The notes under the pieces: model-generated
What the model saw: only the letters and a program-made list of their open reading frames with translations
What the model was told of the DNA's origin: nothing
Database searches by the model: none
DNA from: Bartonella sp. A05
GTDB taxonomy: Bacteria > Pseudomonadota > Alphaproteobacteria > Rhizobiales > Rhizobiaceae
NCBI RefSeq assembly: GCF_026930145.1
Contig: NZ_JANHOJ010000002.1
Location: forward strand, 1 to 64,000
Length of the DNA: 64,000 nt
Reading direction: 5' to 3'
Position numbers and translations under genes: made by a program
Part shown: positions 1 through 9,753 of the stretch, one piece after another
Numbering within the stretch: the stretch's first letter is position 1
Layout: every line of letters starts with the position of its first letter

Positions 1-167
1 CGCCGTTAATCTCTATGTAGCAGCATCTAAAAGACATAACTAAAACCATCCAATTAAATATATTAGCCTAACCTTTTATACAACTGCAATTTAAATAACA
101 CAACCGCAAGATGGAAAACCCCATCTCTATCCACATAACCCCTCATCTCATTGCCAAATGAATCATC

Positions 168-241
168 TGGAGCGGGTAGCGGGAATCGAACCCGCGTATT
201 CAGCTTGGAAGGCTGCTGCTCTACCATTGAGCTATACCCGC
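168..241 (-). tRNA. tRNA-Gly (anticodon TCC)
   Basis: Read on the minus strand, this 74-nt stretch folds as a cloverleaf. A 7-bp acceptor stem (GCGGGTA with TACCCGC) is followed by a D-loop, an anticodon loop with TCC in CTTCCAA, a T-arm with GGTTCGATTCC, discriminator T, and an encoded CCA at 168-170. It lies 27 bp downstream of tRNA-Tyr on the same strand, so the two are probably co-transcribed. Confidence 0.95.
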
Positions 242-268
242 ACATTTTAATTCTTTATCCGCGATAAA

Positions 269-352
269 TGGTGGAGGGGGTTGGATTCGAACCAACGTAG
301 CATACGCAACGGATTTACAGTCCGCCCCCTTTAACCACTCGGGCACCCCTCC
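269..352 (-). tRNA. tRNA-Tyr (anticodon GTA)
   Basis: This is an 84-nt class II tRNA on the minus strand. The acceptor stem is GGAGGGG with CCCCTCC, the anticodon loop contains CTGTAAA (GTA), and a long variable arm follows. The T-arm has GGTTCGAATCC and CCA is encoded at 269-271. A TATAAT-like hexamer abuts the 5' end (353-358), but it is too close to the mature end to be an ordinary -10 box. Confidence 0.95.
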
Positions 353-555
353 ATTATATCACGCAGAATCATGCGATAAGGCATCAACAACCAATTTCTA
401 TTTTCACTAGATTTCAAATCTGGCTGCTGGGCGGTTATGACGGTTACTATCGTTTCTGTCAACAGAATAAATACGGTTCTTTACAAATTTTCTCTTATAA
501 TTGTAAAAGTCATGTTTTTTCTATTCATATTTGTCTAAACACGCTATAAAAAAAT

Positions 556-1386
556 ATGAATCAAAAAACAAATCAAGATTCCCACTACGCTCGCCTTCGT
601 CGCCAATATCGCGATAAAAAAGCCTTCGCCGCTTCACATACAGTCTATCAGAGACAAGGTTACGCTCCATTAAGACAAGAGGCAATCCGTCTTTACGGTG
701 TTCATTCAGTTAATGCAGCTTTAAAAAACCCCAAAAGAATTTCTAGGCACCTCTATATCACACAAAATGCTCTAAAACGATTAGATATAGTAGAATCAGA
801 TTTGCCTTGTCCTGTAAAATTATGCTCACCTAAACAACTTGATGCACTCGTGGGAAACGATGCCGTACACCAAGGCATTGTCTTGGAAACTGAACCTCTC
901 AAACCACGCCATTTGTCTGAACTTACGAATACCGATCTTGTCATTGTAATGGATCAAATTACTGATCCCCATAATGTCGGAGCTATCATGCGTTCTGCAG
1001 TTGCATTTAAGGCTGGAGCACTCATCACAACCAATCGTTACTCACCACAAGAAAGTGGTGTATTGGCTAAAGCAGCCTCTGGAGCTTTAGAACTTATTGA
1101 TTACATCATTGTACGAAACCTCGCTGAAGCTCTCAAAGAGCTTCATAAAGCAGGTTTTATCAGCTTTGGACTTGATTCAGAAGGTGCCCTACCTTTAGAA
1201 ACTGCGCTAACAGGTAAGAAAATTGCCCTCATTCTAGGAGCAGAAGGCAAAGGTCTCCGCCCAAAAACGCGCGCAACCGCTTGCATATTAGCGCGCCTTG
1301 ATATGCCTGGAAACATTAAATCATTAAACGTTTCAAACGCAGCAACAATCGCACTTTATGCGACACATAAATATCTTAGATCGTAA
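556..1386 (+). CDS. rlmB: SpoU-family 23S rRNA (guanosine-2'-O) methyltransferase RlmB
   Basis: This enzyme is expected to 2'-O-methylate a guanosine in the 23S rRNA peptidyl-transferase region (G2251 in E. coli) using S-adenosylmethionine. The 276-residue protein has a basic N-terminal extension (1-45) and an L30e-like substrate-binding domain (about 46-120). The SpoU knot domain carries all three motifs: DQITDPHNVGAIMRS at 133-147, LILGAEGKGLR at 225-235, and the SLNVSNAATIALY segment at 256-268. The ATG at 556 has no clear Shine-Dalgarno sequence. Its 3' end overlaps the convergent rhomboid gene by 11 bp, which leaves no room for a terminator. RlmB is the best match, but another SpoU specificity (such as TrmH) cannot be fully excluded. 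Confidence 0.88.
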   Translation: MNQKTNQDSHYARLRRQYRDKKAFAASHTVYQRQGYAPLRQEAIRLYGVHSVNAALKNPKRISRHLYITQNALKRLDIVESDLPCPVKLCSPKQLDALVGNDAVHQGIVLETEPLKPRHLSELTNTDLVIVMDQITDPHNVGAIMRSAVAFKAGALITTNRYSPQESGVLAKAASGALELIDYIIVRNLAEALKELHKAGFISFGLDSEGALPLETALTGKKIALILGAEGKGLRPKTRATACILARLDMPGNIKSLNVSNAATIALYATHKYLRS

Positions 1387-2116
1387 TTTTTGAGTTTCGC
1401 CATAAAAAATCAAAAATACCAATCAACAAAAAACCTGAAATAAGCCCACCGATATGAGCCTCCCATGCTATTGATATATCGTCTCTTCCAGACAAAGACG
1501 GAAATATACCTGTGATAAAATTAACCATCAGCCATACACCAATATATACAAGCACAGTTCTTGAAGAAAGTGCTTCCCTGATAGACCATAAAGAACCTAA
1601 AAATCTCCCACTTTGCATATTAGAATCAAAAGGAGCAGAAGAAAAACCATAACGCGCAGCAGCACCCATCATTCCAGAAATTGCACCCGATGCTCCAACA
1701 AGTGGCACCGTGCTATCTTGATGAAATGCAAAATAAGTTAATGCAGAAATAACTGCTGTAAGCATCCAAAAAAGTAAAAAACATAAATTACCAAAACGCT
1801 TTACCAAAGGAGAGCCAAAAGCCAAAAGCCAAATCATGTTAATAGCAATGTGTTCAAAATCACCATGCATGAACGAATAACTAATAACAGTATAACAAAA
1901 CACCAGAGGCTCGACCTTAAAAAGCGCTGGTATAAATGAAAAAAGCATGAAGCTTTTACTATATAGCTGATTAGAAAAAAAATACTGTGGAATCAAATAA
2001 ATAAGGAAACAAAAACTTATCAAAACAATTATAATAAACGGAACATTTAACAGTGGTTCTCTAGGTTTTTTTGATAACAACAAAGCATCATTATATTTTA
2101 AATCAACATCTTTCAT
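1376..2116 (-). CDS. Rhomboid-family intramembrane serine protease
   Basis: Rhomboid proteases cut transmembrane substrates within the inner membrane using a Ser-His dyad. The 246-residue protein has about six hydrophobic segments (first at about 25-45). The catalytic serine motif GASG is at 141-144 (Ser143). The catalytic histidine is His221 in EAHIGG. The conserved HGDFEHIAIN stretch (84-93) supplies the oxyanion-side His and Asn. All key residues are present, so activity is likely, but the substrate is unknown. The gene converges on rlmB with an 11-bp overlap. Upstream lies a 529-bp gene-less gap. Confidence 0.9.
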   Translation of the reverse strand: MKDVDLKYNDALLLSKKPREPLLNVPFIIIVLISFCFLIYLIPQYFFSNQLYSKSFMLFSFIPALFKVEPLVFCYTVISYSFMHGDFEHIAINMIWLLAFGSPLVKRFGNLCFLLFWMLTAVISALTYFAFHQDSTVPLVGASGAISGMMGAAARYGFSSAPFDSNMQSGRFLGSLWSIREALSSRTVLVYIGVWLMVNFITGIFPSLSGRDDISIAWEAHIGGLISGFLLIGIFDFLWRNSKITI

Positions 2117-2645
2117 TTAAATAAAATCTTACACTATTTATCAAATCAATTATTTTTGCACCACACAGACATATCAAGTATAACAATAAAAAAGCATTCA
2201 TCTCAAATAATCTATCAGTTTTATTCCTAAGCGCTGCATATCATTCGCACTGCAATATTTGCATCTTATAATAATAAAATACATTGAAGGGTATGGAAAT
2301 CAAAAAACATCCTCGTGATGACAAGGGAATCATCTTCAAGAATCAATAAACATACTTTTACCCAACATTATGAATCCAATGACCACACACATAACCGTAA
2401 ATTTCTCACCTAGAGTGACAATCGCAATTTTGGAACGATATCATACTTAAATTGAAATCAATCAAATTTGTTGCCCATGTTTCTGTCTCTCCACCAAATA
2501 CAAATTAAAAGTATCAATAAGCCATCACATTTAGAATTTGACTGTTATAGCTACCCCCCCACATCAAGCTTATAAACGAATAATATCCATAAAAATACAA
2601 TGGTCTTCTACATTCAAATTTTCTGTATGAAAAACAATCCAAAAT
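2117..2645. other. Gene-less AT-rich spacer
   Basis: I see no credible coding frame, RNA gene or strong hairpin here. It contains a run of seven C (2554-2560). In related Rhizobiales the DUF2155 gene often neighbours aat and the acetyl-CoA carboxylase accB/accC genes. No recognisable remnant of these is visible. Confidence 0.5.
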
Positions 2646-3071
2646 TCATTGAGAACGCAAGTTATCAAAACTTTTCTTGCATCCTTTTAACCATACATCA
2701 TAAATAGGATGCTCTACAGCATTCAAACCGGGACTATCTGCAAACATCCATCCCGTAAAAATGCGGCGTGTTTTTTCGTCTAGTGTTTCCTCATAAACTT
2801 CAACAAAACCTGTAGTACGAGCTGGTTCATTCTCAGCATTTGTGTAGCACACTCGTGGTATCACTTGCAAAGCACCATAGTGATAAACTTCACCAATATA
2901 GACTTCAAAACGAGTAGTCCGACCAGTAATTTTATCAAGACCTGCAAAAACAGCTATTCCATTGCTAACACGTTCAGCTTGCACACCTACAACGAACAAA
3001 AAAACTGCCATACCCCCTACGAAAAAAACATAAAAAAAATGCCTCAATTTTGACAGTAAAAAAAAATTCAT
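2646..3071 (-). CDS. DUF2155-domain exported protein
   Basis: A 141-residue protein with an N-terminal hydrophobic segment (about 10-31, ending near GVQA) that looks like a signal peptide or membrane anchor. The rest matches the alphaproteobacterial DUF2155 family, including AGLDKITGRTTRFEVYIGE (about 43-61) and FTGWMFADSPGLNAVEHP (about 105-122), ending in a conserved Cys near KGCKK. Function is unknown. In this clade it is usually encoded next to the NDUFA12 homologue, as here (92-bp gap, same strand). A periplasmic or envelope location is inferred. Confidence 0.8.
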   Translation of the reverse strand: MNFFLLSKLRHFFYVFFVGGMAVFLFVVGVQAERVSNGIAVFAGLDKITGRTTRFEVYIGEVYHYGALQVIPRVCYTNAENEPARTTGFVEVYEETLDEKTRRIFTGWMFADSPGLNAVEHPIYDVWLKGCKKSFDNLRSQ

Positions 3072-3163
3072 AACACCAAATCAATCACATCTAAAAAATA
3101 ACTCTAATTATATCCATACGATAAAACAGGGGCAACACGCTCACTCACATCAATCAAAACGCT

Positions 3164-3562
3164 TTATGTTTTAGGTGACCACGCATCATAATCTTCATGC
3201 ACACAAGGACGCTCACCCTTATAAGAAATAGATCCCTTCGGTCGATAAGCTTCGCTTGTTCCTGTCATGTTTGCAACGTGAGGTCTCTCCCATTCACGAA
3301 ATTGATAATTTTCTTCTGTAGGCGGTATATCGCAACGATGGTGAATCCAGCCATGCCAACCTGGTGGAATAGTAGAAGCCTCAGAATAATCTTTATAGAT
3401 TACCCAGCGACGTGGATAGCCATCCTTATGGAAATCACCCTCATAATAAACATTACCAAACTGATCCTCCCCTATACGCTTACCTTTGCGCCATGTAAAA
3501 AAGCGTGTATTGATGGTATTACCACTCCACCACGTAAAAGTCTGCTTTAAAAAATTAGCCAT
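3164..3562 (-). CDS. NADH:ubiquinone oxidoreductase 17.2-kDa subunit homologue (NDUFA12/B17.2)
   Basis: This accessory subunit of respiratory complex I is shared by alphaproteobacteria and mitochondria. It sits on the matrix or cytoplasmic side near the hydrophilic arm. The family signature is clear in the 132-residue product: GEDQFGNVYYEG near residues 31-42, RRWVIYKD (about 49-56), PPGWHGWIHH (about 65-74) and the proline-rich C-terminus with YDAWSPK. I chose the ATG at 3562 because an AAGAGGT Shine-Dalgarno lies about 10 nt upstream. An in-frame GTG nine codons further upstream lacks this support. It is encoded apart from the nuo operon, as is usual in this group. Confidence 0.92.
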   Translation of the reverse strand: MANFLKQTFTWWSGNTINTRFFTWRKGKRIGEDQFGNVYYEGDFHKDGYPRRWVIYKDYSEASTIPPGWHGWIHHRCDIPPTEENYQFREWERPHVANMTGTSEAYRPKGSISYKGERPCVHEDYDAWSPKT

Positions 3563-3758
3563 TTCGTATTTTACCTCTTCAGCGGGCACCCAAAAAGATT
3601 AATTACTAGAATAAATTTATTATGATATTTGAAACTCCTAAAGGCAAGAAATTTATCAGCAAATCCAATCGTAATTTACTGAAATAACAAACCCTCAATT
3701 TACATTTGCATACGATCAGAAAATATCACATTTACAGAGTTTTTCCCATCTTATGATA

Positions 3759-5258
3759 TCAATCCACACCAAGCTTTATCTTAACCAATTCATTCACAGT
3801 TTGAGGATTTGCCTTTCCCCCTGTTGCCTTCATAACTTGTCCGACAAACCAACCAGCTAAAGCAGGTTTCGCTTTTACCTGTGCAACTTTATCAGGATTA
3901 TTAGCAACAATTTCATCAACTGCTCTCTCAATAGCTCCTATATCCGTCACCTGCTTCATATCACGTTCTTCTACGATCTGACGCGGATCTCCACCCTCAT
4001 TCCAAATAATCTCAAACAAATCTTTGGCAATTTTCCCAGAAATGGTTCCTTCTTTAATAAGATCAATAATTGCCCCCAGTTGATCTGGTGTAACCGGTGT
4101 ATTTTCAATCCCACGATTAGTTTTATTCAAAGCACCCAAAAGATCATTAATCACCCAATTGGCCACCATTTTTCCATCGCGCCCACGAGCTACCTCTTCA
4201 AAATAATCAGCAATCGCTCTCTCTGTTACAAGAATAGAAGCGTCATACGCAGTTAACCCCATCTCATTGATAAAACGCGATTTTATATCGTCGGGCAATT
4301 CCGGTAATTCTGCTGCTAAAGCGTCTATAAACTCTTGATCAAGTTCCAATGGCAAAAGATCAGGATCAGGGAAATAACGATAGTCATATGCTTCTTCCTT
4401 TGAACGCATAGACCGTGTTTCACCTTTAGAAGCATCAAAAAGGCGCGTTTCCTGATCTATCACACCACCATCCTCTAAAATAGCAATTTGACGACGTGCC
4501 TCATATTCAATCGCTTGACCAATAAAACGAATAGAATTAACATTCTTAATTTCACAGCGTGTTCCAAAAGCCTCACCAGGACGACGAACGGATATATTCA
4601 CATCAGCGCGCATAGAACCTTCATCCATATTACCATCACAGGTGCCTAAATAACGTACAATCGTACGTAATTTTGACATATATGCTTTAGCCTCATCCGG
4701 CGAGCGCATATCGGGTTTGGACACAATTTCCATAAGAGCTACACCAGAACGATTAAAATCTACAAAAGACATTGTTGGATGCTGATCGTGCAATGATTTT
4801 CCTGCATCCTGTTCAAGATGAAGCCTCTCAATTCCAATTTCAATATCCTCAAACAAACCATTTGAATCTGGCCCAATGGATACAATAATTTTTCCCTCAC
4901 CAACGATCGGATATTGAAATTGTGAAATTTGATACCCCTGTGGTAAATCCGGATAAAAATAATTTTTGCGATCAAAAATGGATTTCAAATTAATTTTAGC
5001 ATTTAATCCTAAACCGGTTCGAACTGCCTGTCGCACACATTCCCGATTGATAACAGGCAACATACCAGGCATAGCCACATCAACAAGTGATACATGATTG
5101 TTTGGTTCAGCACCAAACTTAGTAGACGCCCCTGAAAAAAGTTTTGAATCGGATATGATTTGTGCATGAACTTCCATGCCTATGACAATTTCCCAATCGC
5201 CTGTAGCTCCAGAGATTAAACGCTTAGGATCAGGGGTACGAGTATCAGTGATTTCCAT
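3759..5258 (-). CDS. gatB: Aspartyl/glutamyl-tRNA amidotransferase subunit B
   Basis: GatB binds misacylated Glu-tRNA(Gln) or Asp-tRNA(Asn) and amidates it with ammonia from GatA, in the GatCAB complex. The 499-residue protein begins with the cradle domain (IGMEVHAQI near 26-34, then SKLFSGAS). It contains [12 protein letters not shown] (about 103-114) and [13 protein letters not shown] (about 167-179). It ends with the YqeY-like tRNA-binding tail that recognises the D-loop ([15 protein letters not shown]). Length is normal. An in-frame TTG two codons upstream (5264) is possible, but ATG at 5258 is preferred. GatA and GatC are not in this window. A strong terminator between tig and gatB means gatB needs its own promoter within 5259-5340. 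Confidence 0.95.
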   Translation of the reverse strand: MEITDTRTPDPKRLISGATGDWEIVIGMEVHAQIISDSKLFSGASTKFGAEPNNHVSLVDVAMPGMLPVINRECVRQAVRTGLGLNAKINLKSIFDRKNYFYPDLPQGYQISQFQYPIVGEGKIIVSIGPDSNGLFEDIEIGIERLHLEQDAGKSLHDQHPTMSFVDFNRSGVALMEIVSKPDMRSPDEAKAYMSKLRTIVRYLGTCDGNMDEGSMRADVNISVRRPGEAFGTRCEIKNVNSIRFIGQAIEYEARRQIAILEDGGVIDQETRLFDASKGETRSMRSKEEAYDYRYFPDPDLLPLELDQEFIDALAAELPELPDDIKSRFINEMGLTAYDASILVTERAIADYFEEVARGRDGKMVANWVINDLLGALNKTNRGIENTPVTPDQLGAIIDLIKEGTISGKIAKDLFEIIWNEGGDPRQIVEERDMKQVTDIGAIERAVDEIVANNPDKVAQVKAKPALAGWFVGQVMKATGGKANPQTVNELVKIKLGVD

Positions 5259-5340
5259 GGCCAACCCATTATCAATAAAAAATACGTTTAATGGCTAATC
5301 CAAAACCATCATAAGTGCAAGCCGAGAATACAAACCAAAA

Positions 5341-5367
5341 TAAAAAAAGCCCGGTTTTACCGGGCTT
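5341..5367 (-). terminator. Rho-independent terminator after tig
   Basis: On the minus strand a perfect 7-bp GC-rich stem (GCCCGGT with ACCGGGC, 5349-5365) with a 3-nt loop is followed by a run of seven U. It begins 20 bp after the trigger factor stop codon. The opposite strand is also moderately T-rich, so it may work in both directions. Confidence 0.9.
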
Positions 5368-5385
5368 GTTCTTTTAGCACAAAAA

Positions 5386-6813
5386 TTAATCTTTTTTAGT
5401 TGACTTTTTTTTGGCTAAAACTTTTTTGGCACTTTTTTCCTTAAGCATAGTCTTTTTCTTGGCTGGATCTTCCTCAGATAAATCCAATTCGTCATATTCT
5501 TTCATCAACTCTTCGACTGTCACTTTCTTATCTATGACCTTTATTTGTGCCAACAGATGATCAATGACTTTTTCCTCAAAAATCGGCGCACGTAAATGCG
5601 CAACAGCCTCTGACGAGCGACGGAAAAAATCCATAATCTCTTTCTCCTGACCAGGATACTGGCGGACTTGTTCGAAAACTGCAGCATTCAATTCATCTTC
5701 ACTGACTTGAACACCAGCTTGTATCCCAATTTCAGAAAGCACCAAACCAAGACGAACACGACGTTGCGCAAGTACACGATATTCTTCCCGCGCCTGCTCT
5801 TCTGTCATATTCTCATCTTCAAATTTTTTTCCAGCCTTTTCTAAATCATCATTAACCTGAGCCCATATGTTATTAAACTCAATTTCCAAAAGGCGTTCAG
5901 GAATTTCAAAATTATAATCAGCATCCAAAGCATCAAGAATCTGACGCTTGATTTTTTGACGTGTCATAGAACCATATCGACTCTCAACCTGCCCACGAAC
6001 AACTTCATACAAACGCTCAAGCGATTCCAAACCAAGTTTTTTAGCAGCTTCGTCATCAACTTTTAATTCATCTGGCTTAGATACAGTCTTAACAGTGATA
6101 TCAAATTCCGCATCCTTACCAGCTAAATGCTGAGCCCCATAATCATCAGGAAACTTAACAGAAATTGTTATTTCAGCACCCGCTTTTATACCAATCAACT
6201 GCTCCTCAAAACCAGGAATAAATTGTTTTGAGCCAAGAATCAATTGAGCACCATTATCTGCTCCACCATCAAATGGAACACCATCAATCTTACCAACATA
6301 ATCAATCGTAACGCGATCACCCTCTTCAGAAGAACCATCCTTTTCCGAATAACTACGAGTAGATGAAAGAATGTGCTTTATTTGCTCTTCAACTTCCTGC
6401 TCAGGAACATCAGCAATTTCACGGATAATTTCAATATCTTTGAAATCTTTAACTTCAAATTTTGGCAAAACTTCATATTTCAAACTGAAAACAAGATCAG
6501 CTTTGCCATCTAGAATTTTTTCGTCTTCCTCTATATCAATTTGCGGCTGCATTGCTGAACGTTCATTGCGATCAGCCAAAATAGAACGTGGAGTATCATT
6601 CATGATCTCATTAAGAATTTCAGCCATAAAAGATTTACCGTACATCTTCCGTAAATGACCAGAAGGAACTTTACCGGGACGGAAACCTTTAAGATTGATC
6701 TTATCTTTGGCATCATCCAACCGTTTATTCAACTTTTCTTCTAAATCTTTCGCCGGAACCACGATCTTAATTTCGCGCTTCAGTCCTTCATTAAGCGTCT
6801 CGGTAACCTGCAT
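5386..6813 (-). CDS. tig: Trigger factor, ribosome-associated chaperone and prolyl isomerase
   Basis: Trigger factor docks at the ribosome exit tunnel and shelters nascent chains. The 475-residue protein has the N-terminal ribosome-binding domain with the signature [16 protein letters not shown] (about 45-60). It has an FKBP-type PPIase domain (about 165-250, with [17 protein letters not shown]) and a long helical C-terminal domain. The last 25 or so residues are lysine-rich ([20 protein letters not shown]), typical of low-GC alphaproteobacterial versions. Upstream are AAAGG and AGGAG purine tracts. It ends just before a strong terminator and is followed by gatB. Confidence 0.96.
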   Translation of the reverse strand: MQVTETLNEGLKREIKIVVPAKDLEEKLNKRLDDAKDKINLKGFRPGKVPSGHLRKMYGKSFMAEILNEIMNDTPRSILADRNERSAMQPQIDIEEDEKILDGKADLVFSLKYEVLPKFEVKDFKDIEIIREIADVPEQEVEEQIKHILSSTRSYSEKDGSSEEGDRVTIDYVGKIDGVPFDGGADNGAQLILGSKQFIPGFEEQLIGIKAGAEITISVKFPDDYGAQHLAGKDAEFDITVKTVSKPDELKVDDEAAKKLGLESLERLYEVVRGQVESRYGSMTRQKIKRQILDALDADYNFEIPERLLEIEFNNIWAQVNDDLEKAGKKFEDENMTEEQAREEYRVLAQRRVRLGLVLSEIGIQAGVQVSEDELNAAVFEQVRQYPGQEKEIMDFFRRSSEAVAHLRAPIFEEKVIDHLLAQIKVIDKKVTVEELMKEYDELDLSEEDPAKKKTMLKEKSAKKVLAKKKSTKKD

Positions 6814-6949
6814 CGAATAACCTTTATTTCTCCTGAGGAGATGGATAAATCCACTCCAATAATCTTATTTCATTCTAACACTTGCGCGTAAAATCACCAT
6901 AAAGCGGACTGCTATATACAGAAATCCACGGCATTCAAGGCAATTACTT

Positions 6950-7032
6950 TGGTGCGGATGGAGGGACTCGAACCCCCACGATCACTCGCCAGAACCTAAA
7001 TCTGGTGCGTCTACCAATTTCGCCACATCCGC
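6950..7032 (-). tRNA. tRNA-Leu (anticodon TAG)
   Basis: This is an 83-nt class II tRNA on the minus strand. The acceptor stem is GCGGATG with CATCCGC, and the D-loop contains TTGGTAGACGC. The anticodon loop reads TTTAGGT (TAG), the variable arm is long, and the T-arm carries GGTTCGAGTCC. CCA is encoded at 6950-6952. It lies between tig and the divergent trmFO. Confidence 0.95.
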
Positions 7033-7208
7033 TCACACACGTAAGCCAATAACCTATACAAGCGGCGTCTCTATACCACTCAATTTCAACCAATTAAAGC
7101 AAAAAAGCAAATAAAACGATTTTTTAACTATAATACATACTTTTCAAACGAATTGGAAAAGAAAAATCTATACTTTTCAGATAACTTTACTTCCGCTAAA
7201 AAGAGATC

Positions 7209-8603
7209 ATGTTAGATAAATCAAATACTCCAATCCATATCATTGGCGGTGGTCTTGCAGGCTGTGAAGCAAGCTGGCAGATCGCTCAATCCGGAATCCC
7301 TGTTATTTTGCATGAAATGCGGCCAAAAAGAAACTCTGATGCCCATAAAACAGATAAACTTGCAGAACTCGTTTGTTCAAATTCGTTCCGCTCAGATGAT
7401 TCTTCAACAAATGCAGTAGGGCTTTTACATGCTGAAATGCGATTAGCTAAATCCCTAATTATGAATGCTGCAGATGCCAATAAAGTGCCAGCTGGGAGCG
7501 CACTTGCCGTTGATCGTGAAGGATTTTCACAAGCCGTTACAACAGCACTCGAAAAGCACCCCCTCATAACCATAGAACGTGAAGAAATTCATGATCTGCC
7601 CACGAATTGGCAAAATATTATCATTGCAACTGGTCCTCTTACTTCACCAGCACTTGCCCAAACTATACAAAAAATTACAGGAGCAGAGGCGCTTGCCTTT
7701 TTTGATGCCATTGCGCCCATTATTTATACCGATAGTATAAATATGGATGTTTGCTGGTATCAATCTCGCTACGATAAAATCGGCCCTGAAGGAACAGGTA
7801 AAGATTACATCAACTGCCCCCTTGATAAAGAACAATATGAATCATTTGTTCAAGCTTTAAAAAATGGAGAAAAAATAGAATTTCGTGAATTTGAAAATAC
7901 ACCCTATTTCGATGGATGCCTACCAATCGAAATTATGGCCGAACGTGGACTTGAAACCCTAAGACATGGCCCCATGAAACCTATGGGTCTCACAAATGCC
8001 CATAACCCCACAGTTAAAGCTTATGCCGTTGTACAATTACGTCAAGACAACAAGCTTGGAACCCTTTATAATATGGTTGGCTTTCAAACAAAATTAAAAT
8101 ACGGTGAACAAATTCGCATCTTTAGAACAATCCCAGGTCTTGAAAAAGCAGAATTTGCACGGCTCGGTGGTATTCACCGCAATACTTATCTCAATTCACC
8201 CATCATTCTTGATAAAACTCTTCGCTTAAAACAAAGATCCCAACTGCGGTTTGCCGGACAAATCACAGGTTGTGAAGGCTATGTAGAATCATCTGCAATC
8301 GGGCTTCTTGCTGGGCGTTTTGCCGCTGCTGAATATAACAATACCTGCCCTTCTTTACCGCCAGCAACCACAGCATTTGGCGCTCTTCTAAACCATATTA
8401 CGAATGGACACATTGTAACTGAAGAAATAGGAAAACAATCCTTTCAACCTATGAATATCAATTTTGGGCTTTTTCCACCTATCGATTCCACGAATCAGTC
8501 TAAAAAACGCTTACCAAGCAAGGAAAAAAAGATAGCAAAAAAACAAGCTATAATTGAGCGCGCTTTAAATGATTGTATTCAATGGTTGACGAGTCAAGAA
8601 TAA
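7209..8603 (+). CDS. trmFO: Methylenetetrahydrofolate-tRNA-(uracil-5-)-methyltransferase
   Basis: TrmFO makes 5-methyluridine at position 54 of the tRNA T-loop, using FAD and methylenetetrahydrofolate. The 464-residue product starts with a Rossmann FAD motif ([16 protein letters not shown], 10-25). It has the family stretch [11 protein letters not shown] (52-62) and the [13 protein letters not shown] region (about 203-215), and ends with a second dinucleotide-binding part ([20 protein letters not shown]). Length matches the family. The lysine-rich C-terminus ([14 protein letters not shown]) is also usual. There is no strong Shine-Dalgarno; AAAAAGAGATC precedes the ATG. It is followed by a long gene-less spacer. 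Confidence 0.96.
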   Translation: MLDKSNTPIHIIGGGLAGCEASWQIAQSGIPVILHEMRPKRNSDAHKTDKLAELVCSNSFRSDDSSTNAVGLLHAEMRLAKSLIMNAADANKVPAGSALAVDREGFSQAVTTALEKHPLITIEREEIHDLPTNWQNIIIATGPLTSPALAQTIQKITGAEALAFFDAIAPIIYTDSINMDVCWYQSRYDKIGPEGTGKDYINCPLDKEQYESFVQALKNGEKIEFREFENTPYFDGCLPIEIMAERGLETLRHGPMKPMGLTNAHNPTVKAYAVVQLRQDNKLGTLYNMVGFQTKLKYGEQIRIFRTIPGLEKAEFARLGGIHRNTYLNSPIILDKTLRLKQRSQLRFAGQITGCEGYVESSAIGLLAGRFAAAEYNNTCPSLPPATTAFGALLNHITNGHIVTEEIGKQSFQPMNINFGLFPPIDSTNQSKKRLPSKEKKIAKKQAIIERALNDCIQWLTSQE

Positions 8604-9199
8604 AGTGATTCTTCGATAAACTGTTATTTTGAAAAACCCTTTGAGATCTATTGGATAGCCTCAATTATTTCCTTAAAATAATCAAACGTCCTATTCTTTG
8701 CTTTATTTTTTATAATATTATAAAAAATGATATGCTGAATGAAATCTACTTCTCACAAATAATATGAAACTGAACACTTTAAATAAAGGCTTAATTATTG
8801 GCAAACTGTCGATACCAATAAATACCACCATTTAATCGATTATTTTGTCCAACAGCTTAAAAAATCCAAATATGTCAAGGCTAGTTAAGTGGAAACAGTT
8901 TTCATGATAAAAAACCCAATCCAAAACACGCCTTTTGAATCATAAAAACCACCCATGATATTACACATGCTGCAATGATAAAGAAAATCAAATGAACACC
9001 CTTACTGTCCCATAGCTAAAAGCTAATCACATATACAAACCAATCAGTTTATACACTCAACCCAATTAAAACCTAAGTCGTATTATCATTTACCGATATA
9101 AATATAATATAAAAGAGTGCTTTTTAAATAACGCCAACAATATTGAAAACCATACATTCCGCAAAGGTTTGTATACAAACCCTCGCAGATCTTTTTTTG
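8604..9199. other. Gene-less AT-rich spacer after trmFO
   Basis: About 600 bp with no supportable coding frame, RNA gene or clear repeat. It is AT-rich with scattered stops in all frames, consistent with decayed or spacer DNA. I recognise no pseudogene remnant. Confidence 0.45.
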
Positions 9200-9231
9200 A
9201 AAAAACCCGCTTACAAATAATCAGGTTTTTT
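9200..9231 (-). terminator. Possible terminator of the HU gene
   Basis: Downstream of the HU stop codon, minus-strand AAAAAACCTG pairs imperfectly with CGGGTTTTTT across an 11-nt loop and runs into T-rich sequence. The stem has one mismatch and is A/T-dominated, so support is modest. It could serve both directions. Confidence 0.4.
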
Positions 9232-9245
9232 AAATGCAATCCAAA

Positions 9246-9524
9246 CTATTTATTATTAACGGCCTCTTTAAGGCTCTTACCCGCAGTAAACTTAGGAACA
9301 GAACGTGCAGGAATATCAATTTCGGCACCTGTTGAAGGATTGCGGCCTTTTGTTGCAGCACGATGAGAAACTTCAAAAGAGCCAAACCCCGGAATACGAA
9401 CATCACCTCCCGAAGCCAATGCTTCTGTTACAGAAGCGAGAAAAGCATCTACAATAGAACCTGCTTGCGCTTTTGAAACACCAGCCTTTTCAGCAACGGA
9501 ACTAACTAATTCACTTTTATTCAT
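9246..9524 (-). CDS. hup: DNA-binding protein HU
   Basis: HU is a small histone-like dimer that bends and compacts DNA. The 92-residue product has the complete family fold. The start is MNKSELVSSVAEKAG; the DNA-contacting arm includes VRIPGFGSFEV (near 41-51) and GRNPSTGAEIDIPA (about 59-72); the end is VPKFTAGKSLKEAV. The ATG at 9524 follows a good AGGGAAAGGAAA Shine-Dalgarno. The open frame continues 23 codons upstream but that part is unrelated. It lies downstream of lon on the same strand, the usual alphaproteobacterial clpP-clpX-lon-hup order. Confidence 0.96.
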   Translation of the reverse strand: MNKSELVSSVAEKAGVSKAQAGSIVDAFLASVTEALASGGDVRIPGFGSFEVSHRAATKGRNPSTGAEIDIPARSVPKFTAGKSLKEAVNNK

Positions 9525-9753
9525 AAAATTTCCTTTCCCTAATTTCCAGATGACATAACTCAGGCAATCCTCAATAAGTTTATTGAAAAGCACAGCAAAC
9601 AGAAGCCTTATTTTCCTTCAAAAGCTTATTTTTCTAATAATAATCAAAGTTATGCACGGATTTTTTTTATTTTTTGTTCAAAATAAATAGAACGGCGAAT
9701 AAAAAAGCAACTTTTACCACTCCTAAACATGAAATTATAAATCAAAAAGTGAA

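Noticed and set aside
63-245. Open frame of 60 codons on the minus strand
   Set aside because: It runs through tRNA-Gly; the tRNA explains the sequence and the peptide shows no family features.
353-358. TATAAT-like hexamer upstream of tRNA-Tyr
   Set aside because: It touches the mature 5' end of the tRNA, leaving no room for a start site before the gene, and no matching -35 was convincing.
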